A stretch of DNA of 10,220 bases from Cyclobacteriaceae bacterium (GCA_025455225.1 JALOMY010000072.1:1-10220); one strand, 5' to 3'. Counted from the stretch's first letter, positions 1-6,982 are shown. A program made the numbers and translations. The notes: generated from the letters alone by a model not told the origin.

Positions 1-80
1 TGTTTGATTTATTAAGAACTTTCAAACAATACAGTGAGTATAAAAAATATCCCTAATTAACAACGCTATTGAAATTTGAA

Positions 81-833
81 TTAAGCCTTTTTGCATTCAA
101 TCAACCAATCCCAAGGATAAGGATCAACGAGCCAATCGGGGACGGTACCAAATTCAGTATTCCAATCATATTCAACCTTTTCAATTGCTGTAACTTTCAA
201 ACCGGCTTCCTGAAAAATGATTTGGATTTCTGGTTCTGAATAATGTTTTGTTGGAACACCATTTATATACATGATACCTTGAATAATATCACGTTTTGTA
301 CCTTTAAAGTAATGAAATTCAGATTCATCGATATCCTTAACATCAATCCCCTCCAGTTTATAAAGTCGAATCAATTGCCAGGAAGCAAAAAATATTGATT
401 CAAGAGATGGAAGTATAACGACAGCATTACCCCTGGATTTAAGAGATTGTTGTATGGTTCGTAGCATTGTATAATTCTTCGTCACCTCGGGAAGCATAAT
501 TACATTACAACAAAACGCAAAATCGGCTTGTTCAAAATGCAAATCGGGTTTCGATAAGTCTGCCTGAACAAATTCAATATTTGAATATGGTAACTTTTTA
601 GCCATTATTAGACATTCCTGCGAAATATCAACAGCCAATACTTCTTTAAACGAAGGTGCTAAAAAAGGAAAAGCCTTTCCTACCCCACATCCAAAATCGA
701 TTGCCCTGTGCTTACTGTTTGCGTGTTTCTTAAAATAAAAAGGAAGTATTTTCTTTCGATCGGATTTGAAGACATCAAATATTTCTTCTTCATAACTGGG
801 TGCAATAAAATTCCAATGTTTTTCTTGGTTCAT
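81..833 (-). CDS. class I SAM-dependent methyltransferase, substrate unknown
   Basis: This 250-residue protein has the Rossmann-like SAM-binding core of class I methyltransferases. Motif I is AIDFGCGVGKA at residues 44-54, and the glycine loop there binds the SAM carboxypropyl group. The acidic end of strand 2 is VLAVDIS (65-71), where D69 is placed to contact the ribose hydroxyls. FVQADLS (88-94) is the motif that usually contacts the adenine. The C-terminal part (about 190-250) forms the usual closing strands and ends in a tryptophan-rich PYPWDWL segment seen in many small Methyltransf_11/25-type enzymes. There is no signal peptide or membrane segment, so it should be cytoplasmic. The ATG at 831-833 is the natural start, and no Shine-Dalgarno is visible, as is common in Bacteroidota. 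It stands alone, with no pathway partner next to it, so the substrate (small molecule, quinone, tRNA or protein) cannot be told. The fold is confident; the specific role is not. Confidence 0.85.
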   Translation of the reverse strand: MNQEKHWNFIAPSYEEEIFDVFKSDRKKILPFYFKKHANSKHRAIDFGCGVGKAFPFLAPSFKEVLAVDISQECLIMAKKLPYSNIEFVQADLSKPDLHFEQADFAFCCNVIMLPEVTKNYTMLRTIQQSLKSRGNAVVILPSLESIFFASWQLIRLYKLEGIDVKDIDESEFHYFKGTKRDIIQGIMYINGVPTKHYSEPEIQIIFQEAGLKVTAIEKVEYDWNTEFGTVPDWLVDPYPWDWLIECKKA

Positions 834-1437
834 GATGTTTTATTCAAGGTACTATTAAGATCACTAAGTTAGGGATTAACCACCCAGAGAGTTGACAAAA
901 TTCTTTAAGCATCTGGACAATATTAATATTATAGATATGCTTGATTTTGCTACTTGGGTTCTGGATTTATTCAGAACAATTATATTATTGCTCACCTAAA
1001 CTCAATAGAGTATTCATGATAAATTAATTGCTTTTAATTATATCAAATCTAGAGAAGGATCCCAATCAGGAAATTCCAATTCAAAATTAATTCTTCTATA
1101 TCTTATTGTTTTTCAAATAGTTAAATTATCGTACTGTAACTTTTTTAACGGAGATTACTCTATCATCCTGATATTTAACTAGAAAAGAAAAAAGGAGTAC
1201 TCGATTTCAATAAACTTAAAATCGCTTTCATTGTACTTCCGCACCACTAACCCCCAACAGGCTTGCGCAAGATTGAAGTAAGTTTTAGTATCTAATGTGA
1301 TTTCATTTCGTGATGATTTAGTTTGGGTAAATTTCATTGATCCTTCATTTCAGTTAATTCACCGTACCATACGGGATTCTATTTGCTCAACATTTGCGCA
1401 CCGGATCATAAACCATTCTTTTGCCGAAAAACTAATC
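834..1437. other. AT-rich non-coding stretch between methyltransferase and lipoprotein
   Basis: About 600 bases without a convincing gene separate the two divergent genes. The stretch is AT-rich and carries several small inverted repeats. These are a 12-base palindrome AATATTAATATT (919-930), GTTCTG/CAGAAC arms eight bases apart (958-963 and 972-977), CGATTT/AAATCG arms (1202-1207 and 1219-1224), and a perfect ten-base palindrome CTTGCGCAAG (1262-1271). On the minus strand, CAAATCTA at 1044-1051 reads as a perfect TAnnTTTG -7 element, but no -33 TTTG lies at the right distance, so I do not call a promoter. From 1297 the frame is open into the lipoprotein, but its translation there looks like no known protein. 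The divergent promoters of both neighbours must lie here. Confidence 0.5.
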
Positions 1438-2793
1438 ATGCTAAAACGCTCGTCAACCGAAATGTCTAAAGTTGAAAATTGGCTTACTCCACGAATATCT
1501 AGTTATCTTGTACTCGGAAGAATATTTACAGTCAAGGTGATTGCATCCCTCTTATTTTTAATTCTTAGTTGTACTCCTCAACCTTTTGAGGAAGAATTGG
1601 ATGATGATTTATCCGGTGCAATCTTGGAACCTAAGGTCACTAAACTTATCCTTGTCAATGCAGAAACAAATAAGGATATAGGTGAATTAACGAATAACCT
1701 GTCTTTCATACAATCTAATATATCAATCAGGGCTGAGGGCGATGCACGAAGCATCACCTTTGAATTATCCGGTACAGAACTTTATAAGCGAACAGATAAC
1801 TATAAACCTTTCTCTTTAAAAGGAGAAGATTCAGGTATCTATAGAAAATGGAAACCAAAAACCGGGGAGTATACATTGAAAGTCACTCCTTATGGAAGAA
1901 AAGAACGTAAGGGTGCTAAAGGAACAACAGTTACTATTAAGTTTACTGTAACAAACAACGTATCTACACAAGAACCATCAGCACCTTCAATTCCTTCAAC
2001 TCCTAATACGCCTACTGATCAGTATACAAGTGATGACTATTATATAAATAGAAGTTTTGAAAACATGAATATCGGTACAGTAGAAGGAAGATTCAGGTTT
2101 GCAGAATTTCTACCTGATTTAAAGAAAATATCGTTCTACAACCTAGATCTTATTGAAGCAACCGGCACAGGAAGCAGATACGAAATTGTTGGTGATGAGT
2201 TACGGGCTCCGCTTCCAGGTACTGGCAGCTCTCACTCCAGAGTTCAATGGAGTATCAATGTTGATCAGAACAATCCAATATATCACACCAATTATGATAT
2301 GTGGCTGCATCCTGACATTTCACATTTGATTAACTATAGATCTAATAATATTGACTGGTATTCAATTTGGGAAATTTGGAATGCGTCAACACCTGATGGA
2401 AAGGAAAATCGTTGGAGTATATACATTAAAAAGAACCCGGCAGATGGATACAAGACATTGGTGCTTGGTTTACGTTCAAGCTACCAGGGATCAGATGGTA
2501 AATGGTATGAAGAATTCCCATGGCAATACACAACCGATCCACTTATCTTTGGTCAGTGGTTCAACTTCGATGTGTACTGGAATAAAAATACCGATCAATG
2601 GAAAATAACCATCAATGGAAAGGTTGTAGCTGATTTTATAGGAAAGAATAAAAATCCAGCTCATCCCTCATATGGTATCGATTGGGTAAACCCAATTAAG
2701 CACTACGTTGGAAGATCTGTCTATGACTTTATGGCAAGTTCTGGCAAGACCATGGAAATCAGATACAGGAATTTTAAATGGATCAAAAAATAG
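1438..2793 (+). CDS. lipoprotein with Ig-like domain and ConA/laminin-G-like C-terminal domain
   Basis: Predicted surface lipoprotein. Counted from the ATG at 1438 (451 residues), a hydrophobic segment VIASLLFLIL is followed by a lipobox LILSC with Cys45 as the lipidation site, then an acidic stretch (EEELDDD). Residues about 66-173 match the Bacteroidota Ig-like module that starts with a 'L-I-L-V-N-A-E-T-N' strand, has a 'R-T-D-N-Y-K-P-F-S-L' centre and ends in 'T-V-T-I-K-F-T-V'. This module commonly sits in secreted carbohydrate-active or adhesive proteins. A Ser/Pro/Thr linker (about 180-194) leads to a roughly 250-residue domain rich in aromatic beta-strands (WYSIWEIWN, GQWFNFDVYW, WKITINGKVVADF). 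That pattern is typical of the ConA-like jelly roll of laminin-G, GH16 and several polysaccharide lyase families. I infer polysaccharide binding or cleavage and cannot name catalytic residues. The start is uncertain: the frame is open from a GTG at 1297, the ATG at 1462 is another choice, and all leave an unusually long region before the hydrophobic core. It ends with tandem stops TAG TGA. Confidence 0.75.
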   Translation: MLKRSSTEMSKVENWLTPRISSYLVLGRIFTVKVIASLLFLILSCTPQPFEEELDDDLSGAILEPKVTKLILVNAETNKDIGELTNNLSFIQSNISIRAEGDARSITFELSGTELYKRTDNYKPFSLKGEDSGIYRKWKPKTGEYTLKVTPYGRKERKGAKGTTVTIKFTVTNNVSTQEPSAPSIPSTPNTPTDQYTSDDYYINRSFENMNIGTVEGRFRFAEFLPDLKKISFYNLDLIEATGTGSRYEIVGDELRAPLPGTGSSHSRVQWSINVDQNNPIYHTNYDMWLHPDISHLINYRSNNIDWYSIWEIWNASTPDGKENRWSIYIKKNPADGYKTLVLGLRSSYQGSDGKWYEEFPWQYTTDPLIFGQWFNFDVYWNKNTDQWKITINGKVVADFIGKNKNPAHPSYGIDWVNPIKHYVGRSVYDFMASSGKTMEIRYRNFKWIKK

Positions 2794-2837
2794 TGAGATA
2801 CAGGTTCTTACTTAGTTGTCCATAATTCAAAATAAAC

Positions 2838-2872
2838 AACGAGGCAGGAAAGTTCACACTTCCTGCCTCGTT
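2838..2872 (+). terminator. hairpin terminator after the lipoprotein gene
   Basis: A perfect 13-base inverted repeat, AACGAGGCAGGAA (2838-2850) and TTCCTGCCTCGTT (2860-2872), encloses a nine-base loop. The stem can extend inward by GT/AC with one bulged A. It starts 45 bases after the lipoprotein stop codon. The right arm is followed only by a short, interrupted T stretch (TTTCATATCTTC), so it is less U-rich than a textbook terminator, but the stem is strong and GC-rich in AT-rich surroundings. It is the natural end of the lipoprotein transcript. Confidence 0.75.
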
Positions 2873-2927
2873 TCATATCTTCATAATTTAGAACTATATC
2901 GTTATAGCATATTGAATGAAGTAACAA

Positions 2928-2955
2928 AAAAAGGCAGTTCGAAGACTGCCTTTTT
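2928..2955 (-). terminator. intrinsic terminator of the tRNA-Arg gene, possibly bidirectional
   Basis: Eleven-base arms AAAAAGGCAGT (2928-2938) and ACTGCCTTTTT (2945-2955) close a six-base loop TCGAAG. Read on the minus strand, the GC core is followed by a run of seven T (complement of the A run at 2926-2932), which is the classic intrinsic form. It lies five bases beyond the 3' end of the tRNA. On the plus strand the arm also ends in five T, so it could stop leftover transcription from the lipoprotein gene as well. Confidence 0.85.
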
Positions 2956-2960
2956 ACTTG

Positions 2961-3034
2961 TGCACTCGCAGGGATTCAAACCCCGAACCTTCTGATCCGT
3001 AGTCAGATGCTCTATTCAGTTGAGCTACGAGTGC
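2961..3034 (-). tRNA. trnR: tRNA-Arg (anticodon ACG)
   Basis: Read on the minus strand, this 74-base segment folds as a full cloverleaf. The acceptor arms are GCACTCG and CGAGTGC with discriminator A. The D-arm is GCTC-AACTGAATA-GAGC. The anticodon stem TCTGA/TCAGA holds the seven-base loop CTACGGA, so the anticodon is ACG (Arg, codon CGT, and CGC/CGA after A34-to-inosine editing by TadA). The T-arm has the GTTTGAATC-type loop. The 3' CCA is not encoded, so it must be added by the CCA-adding enzyme. No neighbouring tRNA is present; it appears to be a single-gene transcript that ends at the hairpin just downstream. Confidence 0.95.
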
Positions 3035-3172
3035 AAAATCATAACCTTTTACCTTTCCAACTTTATTACTAAACCGGGTTACCCGATCATAGCAAGTTTA
3101 CCGTTTCAACTTGAGCAGGTAAATTTTTGGACTGCAAATCTAAAGAATTAATTCACTTGACAAAAAACAGTT

Positions 3173-3203
3173 TTTGCCTCGCCAAACAAAAAGCCTATTT
3201 TTG
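3173..3203 (+). promoter_or_regulatory. Bacteroidota-type promoter of the outer-membrane barrel gene
   Basis: A TTTG at 3173-3176 is followed, after 19 bases, by TATTTTTG at 3196-3203. The latter matches the Bacteroidota -7 consensus TAnnTTTG in full, and the 19-base spacing is the usual one for the -33/-7 pair recognised by the primary sigma factor of this phylum. The start codon lies 27 bases after the -7 element, leaving a short leader of about 20 bases. A TTGACA at 3157-3162 is present but has no matching partner. Confidence 0.65.
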
Positions 3204-3230
3204 AGCCTTTATTTACCAAAATAATATCGG

Positions 3231-3959
3231 ATGTTCAGAAAGCTTACTCCTATCGTATTGTTACTCTGTGCTGTACACACCCTATTCGGCCAAACCAGTA
3301 CAGAAAACGGAGAGAAAGAACGAAAAGGCAGACCCAATATTCCAGGAACTATTTCGGTTGATTTTGGCTTGAATTTACCCTTCAATAAGCCATCCGATTT
3401 CAGCCTGTCTGTATGGGGCTCACGTACGGTTAATCTATATTACCAGGTCGATAAGCAATTGGGTAGCTCAAAATTCAGTGTGCACCCGGGTGGAGGTTTT
3501 GGATTGGAGCGTTATAATTTCAAAAATGATTATACGCTAAGTTATATTCCCGGACCAACCAGTCCTTTTGATACATTGGCATTAGTACCCACAACAACTG
3601 ACACAAGGAAATCGCAACTGATAGCTAATTATTTTGATGCCCTTATGGATTTCAGGTATAGTTCGAATCCATCCGATCCGGCTCGAAGTTTTAAAGTTTC
3701 TCTTGGTATTAAAGGTGGATTTTTGTTCGACTCCTTTACCAAAATTAAATATCGGGAAGACAGTCAAACCAAAAAATTAAAGGATAAGCAGGACTGGAAC
3801 CTTAGTCCCTTTCGTTATGCTGTAACTCTCCGTATTGGTATTGGAAATTTCAGCATATTCGGTACGTATAACATTAATCCAATATTCGAAAAAGGCAAGG
3901 GGCCCGGCCAGACTGACTTTAATAACTTTACTACCGGCATATCGCTGGCAGCTTTTTAA
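3231..3959 (+). CDS. outer-membrane beta-barrel protein of unknown function
   Basis: 242 residues. A cleavable signal peptide (residues 1-20) has a K-containing start, a hydrophobic core IVLLLCAVHTLF and probable cleavage after G20, before QTSTENG. The rest alternates in the manner of beta-strands, with aromatic girdle residues (TISVDFGLNLPF, FSLSVWGSRTVNLYYQV, FSVHPGGGFGLERYNF, FKVSLGIKGGFLFDSF, YAVTLRIGIGNFSIFGTYNI). It ends in ISLAAF, and a terminal phenylalanine is the usual BAM recognition feature. This fits a small barrel of about eight to ten strands of the PorT-like/OMP_b-brl class in the outer membrane. Its cargo or partner is not known. A good promoter lies upstream. It converges on the enoyl-CoA hydratase gene with one base between the two stops, so the two transcripts probably overlap at their ends. 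The barrel fold is likely; any specific function would be a guess. Confidence 0.8.
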   Translation: MFRKLTPIVLLLCAVHTLFGQTSTENGEKERKGRPNIPGTISVDFGLNLPFNKPSDFSLSVWGSRTVNLYYQVDKQLGSSKFSVHPGGGFGLERYNFKNDYTLSYIPGPTSPFDTLALVPTTTDTRKSQLIANYFDALMDFRYSSNPSDPARSFKVSLGIKGGFLFDSFTKIKYREDSQTKKLKDKQDWNLSPFRYAVTLRIGIGNFSIFGTYNINPIFEKGKGPGQTDFNNFTTGISLAAF

Positions 3960-3960
3960 T

Positions 3961-4746
3961 CTATTTACCGATAAAAACAGGTTTCCGTTTGGCCAGAAAA
4001 GCATTAACTCCTTCCTTGTAATCTGAAGTTGAACCAGCAATCTCCTGACAATATGCTTCGTATTCAAGCATTTCATCCAGCGTTGAAGTAGCCGATTTTT
4101 CCAGCATTCTTTTAATAATTCCTATCGACCGGGTAGGTGCATTAACATAGTAATCGGTATATCGTTTTATTTCAGTGTCCAATTCTGAAGCTTGTACTAC
4201 TTTATTGATTAGTCCCATGGCTAATGCTTCGCTTGCTTTAACCCTGCTACCCATACTGCACATCTCAAAGGCTCTTGCCTGGCCAACCCTCTTGGGTAAA
4301 AAGTAAGAAGAGCCGGAATCCGGCACCAACCCGATGTTAATAAAAACTTCAATAAAGGTTGCTTCCTCAGCTGCCACAATGATGTCACATGCCAATGCCA
4401 GTGAGCAACCGGCTCCGGCAGCAACTCCGTTAATCTTACCGATAACCGGCTTTGGTAAATTTCGGATCGACCGAATGATAGGATTATACCGTGTATGAAG
4501 CGACTTCATAAACGACCGCTTTTGCTCGCCTGAAGCAGCCTTCAAATCCTGGCCTGAACAAAATGCCTTCCCTGATCCGGTGATCACCAATACCCTGATC
4601 TCCTCATTTCTGGCAACAACCTTTAAAGCGTCTTGCATTTCGAATGTAATCTCATCATTCAATGCATTATAGACTTCAGGCCGGTTAAGAATCATGGTAG
4701 CAACCCCACTACTTACTTCGAATGTTAGAAATTGATAGGTATTCAT
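3961..4746 (-). CDS. enoyl-CoA hydratase/isomerase, PaaG-like
   Basis: 261 residues, the normal length for a crotonase-fold enzyme. The first oxyanion-hole strand is AFCSGQDL (61-68) and the second lies in NGVAAGAGCSLALACDI (106-122), which together stabilise the CoA thioester enolate. The segment IGLVPDSG (138-145) places an aspartate, D143, where PaaG-type isomerases have their single acidic residue. The usual first glutamate of true hydratases is not evident (FIEVF at 131-135 is upstream of that site). The overall wording (YNPIIRSIRNLPKPVIGKINGVAAGAG) is closest to 2-(1,2-epoxy-1,2-dihydrophenyl)acetyl-CoA isomerase. No other phenylacetate genes are nearby, so an isomerase role in fatty-acid or aromatic acyl-CoA breakdown is the safer call. 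It follows the PAP2-like gene by 12 bases, so it is probably co-transcribed with rpoN. Cytoplasmic. Confidence 0.88.
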   Translation of the reverse strand: MNTYQFLTFEVSSGVATMILNRPEVYNALNDEITFEMQDALKVVARNEEIRVLVITGSGKAFCSGQDLKAASGEQKRSFMKSLHTRYNPIIRSIRNLPKPVIGKINGVAAGAGCSLALACDIIVAAEEATFIEVFINIGLVPDSGSSYFLPKRVGQARAFEMCSMGSRVKASEALAMGLINKVVQASELDTEIKRYTDYYVNAPTRSIGIIKRMLEKSATSTLDEMLEYEAYCQEIAGSTSDYKEGVNAFLAKRKPVFIGK

Positions 4747-4758
4747 TATGGTGTAGAA

Positions 4759-5388
4759 TTATGTAAAAAGCAACAGCATGCCAAAGAACCCGATTGCAAA
4801 ACCGGCTAATGCCCCGGTTAATACCTCCCGAGGTGTATGAGCGTTCAGTTGAAGCCGTGATGACATAATCAGGCCGGCTACAAAAATTGCTCCTAACGTT
4901 GGAATCAACATTGAACCATCCTCAACTACTTTATTCAAGGGCAGGAAAATTCCAACAATTCCCCAGATCGCCAGGCTATGGATACTCACTTTATAAAAAA
5001 ATGTAACTACCAACGAGGTTAATACCAGGGCATCAATAATCAATATCAGATTGAATAAATTATCTCCTATCGCTAACCTACTTTTCGTGTATAACAAATA
5101 GGTAAAAAAAACATAAAGTATCAGAATTAATAGGAAAGGCCGTATTCGTTCCGATCTATCTTCCATACTGAAAGAAGAAATAATTCCAAACACGCGAAAC
5201 AAAGCAATGTTAATTCCCGGTAATACAAAAGTCAAAAGAAAGAGTAATCCGAGAAAAGACAATTGCATTTCTGCCTTAATCGGATATAAGGCGGCCGGAA
5301 ATACAAGAAGAAATACGGCCGTTAAGTATGAGGCCATCAATAACGGATGAAAGACAATAGAGATTGCTCGGGCCAGGAAATTCACCAT
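4759..5388 (-). CDS. integral membrane protein, degenerate PAP2-like phosphatase family
   Basis: 209 residues with about six hydrophobic segments (roughly 10-35, 43-66, 85-101, 111-132, 138-152, 162-176, then 190-208). The C-terminal motif SSRLQLNAHTPREVLTGALAG (176-196) matches motif 3 of the PAP2/acid-phosphatase superfamily (SRx5HxxxE/D), with H184 and E188. H137 in KVSIHSLAIWG takes the place of the PSGH motif 2, but the PSG is lost. DRSERIRPF (77-85) recalls motif 1 (Kx6RP), keeping RP but without the lysine. The family usually removes phosphate from lipids such as phosphatidic acid or undecaprenyl pyrophosphate; with two weakened motifs, activity here is doubtful. The ATG overlaps the rpoN stop by one base (TAATG), which suggests translational coupling. 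Inner membrane by inference. Confidence 0.75.
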   Translation of the reverse strand: MVNFLARAISIVFHPLLMASYLTAVFLLVFPAALYPIKAEMQLSFLGLLFLLTFVLPGINIALFRVFGIISSFSMEDRSERIRPFLLILILYVFFTYLLYTKSRLAIGDNLFNLILIIDALVLTSLVVTFFYKVSIHSLAIWGIVGIFLPLNKVVEDGSMLIPTLGAIFVAGLIMSSRLQLNAHTPREVLTGALAGFAIGFFGMLLLFT

Positions 5389-6839
5389 TATAATTCTTTA
5401 CGTAACCGGGCAACCGGAATATTCAGTTGTTCACGGTATTTGGCAACGGTTCGCCTGGCGATATTATACCCCTTTTCATTAAGAATCTTTTCAAGTTTAT
5501 CGTCAGAGTAAGGCCTGCTCTTATCCTCTTTATCGATTATTTCCTTAATGATGGTTTTCACTTCGCGACTGCTCACTTCTTCACCGGAATCTGTTGAAAT
5601 ACCTTCTGAGAAAAAATACTTCAATGGATAAATTCCGAAGTCTGTTTGAATTGCTTTACTGCTGGCAACCCGAGAGACGGTTGAAATATCCATATTGATC
5701 ATTTGAGCAATATCTTTGAGGATCATGGGCTTCAACTTCGTTTCATCTCCTTCAAGGAAGAAATCATACTGAAAATCAACAATAGCACGCATGGTCCGCA
5801 GCAACGTTTGCTGGCGCTGCTTAATTGCATCGATAAACCATTTTGCAGCATCAAGTTTTTGCTTAACAAAACTTACTGCTTCCTTAAGCTTTTTATCCTG
5901 CTTATTGCTCTTATCGTAAGCTTTGAACATTTCGGTATAGGAACGACTGATACGCAATTCAGGGGCGTTGCGCGAATTAAGCGCGAGTTCTAGTTTCCCA
6001 TTGTTATTGGTGAGGATAAAATCCGGGATAATAACCTGGTTTTTAACCATACCTGAGGCACTACCGCTCCCCGGCTTTGGATTTAACCTGACGATCAATT
6101 CAACGGCATCACGAACAAATTCTTCATCTTCAGTTCCTAATTTCTTCTGAATTTTCTGGTAATGCTTCTTGGTAAATTCATCGAACGATTCGGAAATTAT
6201 TTTCTTTGCAACGGCCACATCAATATCATGACCGTTGTCCATCCGGTCGAGTTGAAGTAAAAGACATTCCTGAAGATTCCGTGCCGCTATGCCGGGAGGA
6301 TCAAACGATTGGATTTTCTTTAATATTTTTTCAACATCTTCAACATTCGTATCTATTCCCTGTGAAAAAGCCAGGTCGTTTACAATTGCTTCTAGATCTC
6401 TTCGAATATAGCCATCTGCTTCAATGCTTCCTACGAGTTGTTTCCCGATTGCTTCTTCCCGGTCATTCAGCCCCAGGTAACCCAGTTGTGTCAATAACTG
6501 TTCTTGTAAACTTGTACCCATAGGTATTGGCATCTCACGATCCTCATCGTCATCACCGCTTCCTTCACTCTGTGTTTTATACCCATTGTACTCATCATCA
6601 CGCAGGTAATCTTTAATATCAATTTCCTCTTCGCTGCCAGACGTTTCCTGGTAATCCTCTTCGGCTGGCTGTTCGTCAGCTGACTCTTCTGATCCCTCTT
6701 CCAAAGCAGGATTGCCCTCAAGTTCTTCCTCTATCCGGCTCTCAAGCTCAGCAGTTGGTACCTGAAGCAATTTAATAAACTGAATCTGCTGAGGAGATAG
6801 CTTCTGCTGTAACGTCTGGTTTAACCCTAATTTTTGCAT
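5388..6839 (-). CDS. rpoN: RNA polymerase sigma-54 factor
   Basis: 483 residues, usual for the family. Region I (1-48) is the glutamine/leucine-rich activator-contact segment (LNQTLQQKLSPQQIQFIKLLQVP). Region II (about 49-103) is a strongly acidic linker. The core-binding region runs from about 105 to 300 (GYLGLNDREEAIGKQLVGSIEADGYI; FDPPGIAARNLQECLLLQL). A helix-turn-helix lies at about 373-400 (LKDIAQMINMDISTVSRV), followed by the KYFFSEG motif. The RpoN box ARRTVAKYRE at 461-470 reads the -24 promoter element and is intact. The protein makes RNA polymerase depend on AAA+ enhancer-binding activators and on -24/-12 promoters. It is the first gene of the leftward block rpoN, PAP2-like, enoyl-CoA hydratase, and is divergent from asnS. 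No activator gene or -24/-12 promoter was recognised in the window. Confidence 0.98.
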   Translation of the reverse strand: MQKLGLNQTLQQKLSPQQIQFIKLLQVPTAELESRIEEELEGNPALEEGSEESADEQPAEEDYQETSGSEEEIDIKDYLRDDEYNGYKTQSEGSGDDDEDREMPIPMGTSLQEQLLTQLGYLGLNDREEAIGKQLVGSIEADGYIRRDLEAIVNDLAFSQGIDTNVEDVEKILKKIQSFDPPGIAARNLQECLLLQLDRMDNGHDIDVAVAKKIISESFDEFTKKHYQKIQKKLGTEDEEFVRDAVELIVRLNPKPGSGSASGMVKNQVIIPDFILTNNNGKLELALNSRNAPELRISRSYTEMFKAYDKSNKQDKKLKEAVSFVKQKLDAAKWFIDAIKQRQQTLLRTMRAIVDFQYDFFLEGDETKLKPMILKDIAQMINMDISTVSRVASSKAIQTDFGIYPLKYFFSEGISTDSGEEVSSREVKTIIKEIIDKEDKSRPYSDDKLEKILNEKGYNIARRTVAKYREQLNIPVARLRKEL

Positions 6840-6855
6840 TTTCCTATTTCTGACA

Positions 6856-6868
6856 CGGTTTCGAACCG
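6856..6868. repeat. small palindrome in the rpoN leader
   Basis: CGGTTTCGAACCG has five-base arms CGGTT and AACCG around TCG. It lies between the putative rpoN -7 element and the rpoN start codon, 16 bases before the ATG in transcript sense. It could be an operator or a small leader hairpin. It is short enough that chance cannot be excluded. Confidence 0.35.
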
Positions 6869-6875
6869 ATTATCG

Positions 6876-6911
6876 CAAAGTTATCAATTCAGTTTGTTCC
6901 TGAAAATCAAA
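6876..6911 (-). promoter_or_regulatory. putative rpoN promoter
   Basis: On the minus strand TAACTTTG (complement of 6876-6883) matches the Bacteroidota -7 consensus TAnnTTTG exactly, about 36 bases before the rpoN ATG. A TTTG -33 element (complement of CAAA, 6908-6911) sits upstream with a 24-base gap, longer than the usual 19 or so. A TTTT at 6903-6906 gives the normal 19-base spacing but lacks the final G. The -7 element is convincing; the -33 partner is uncertain. Confidence 0.5.
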
Positions 6912-6951
6912 GTTGACCCGGCCAAAGAAGAAACAAGTCTCTGGCGATCCT

Positions 6952-6982
6952 TTTGATAAAACTTACAAATTCACGTTTTTTG
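6952..6982 (+). promoter_or_regulatory. putative asnS promoter
   Basis: TTTG (6952-6955) is followed after exactly 19 bases by GTTTTTTG (6975-6982). The second element keeps the TTTG half of the Bacteroidota -7 consensus but lacks the leading TA. The asnS start lies 19 bases downstream, giving a short leader. The spacing and position are identical in style to the promoter before the beta-barrel gene. Confidence 0.5.

Noticed and set aside
919..930. AATATTAATATT palindrome
   Set aside because: Pure A/T palindromes arise often by chance in AT-rich DNA; no promoter element is nearby.
2351..2608. Open frame of 85 codons inside the lipoprotein gene
   Set aside because: It overlaps a well-supported gene in another frame, has no recognisable domain and no start signal of its own.
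2838..2955. Two hairpins close together, considered as a mobile-element end or CRISPR-like repeat
   Set aside because: The arms differ in sequence, there is no spacer-repeat pattern and no transposase; both fit plain terminators.
3075..3085. CGGGTTACCCG near-palindrome upstream of the tRNA
   Set aside because: Short, single copy, and not placed against a recognisable promoter.
5703..6523. Several plus-strand open frames of 60-105 codons opposite rpoN
   Set aside because: They are antisense shadows of a complete rpoN gene with all motifs intact; none shows a domain or promoter.
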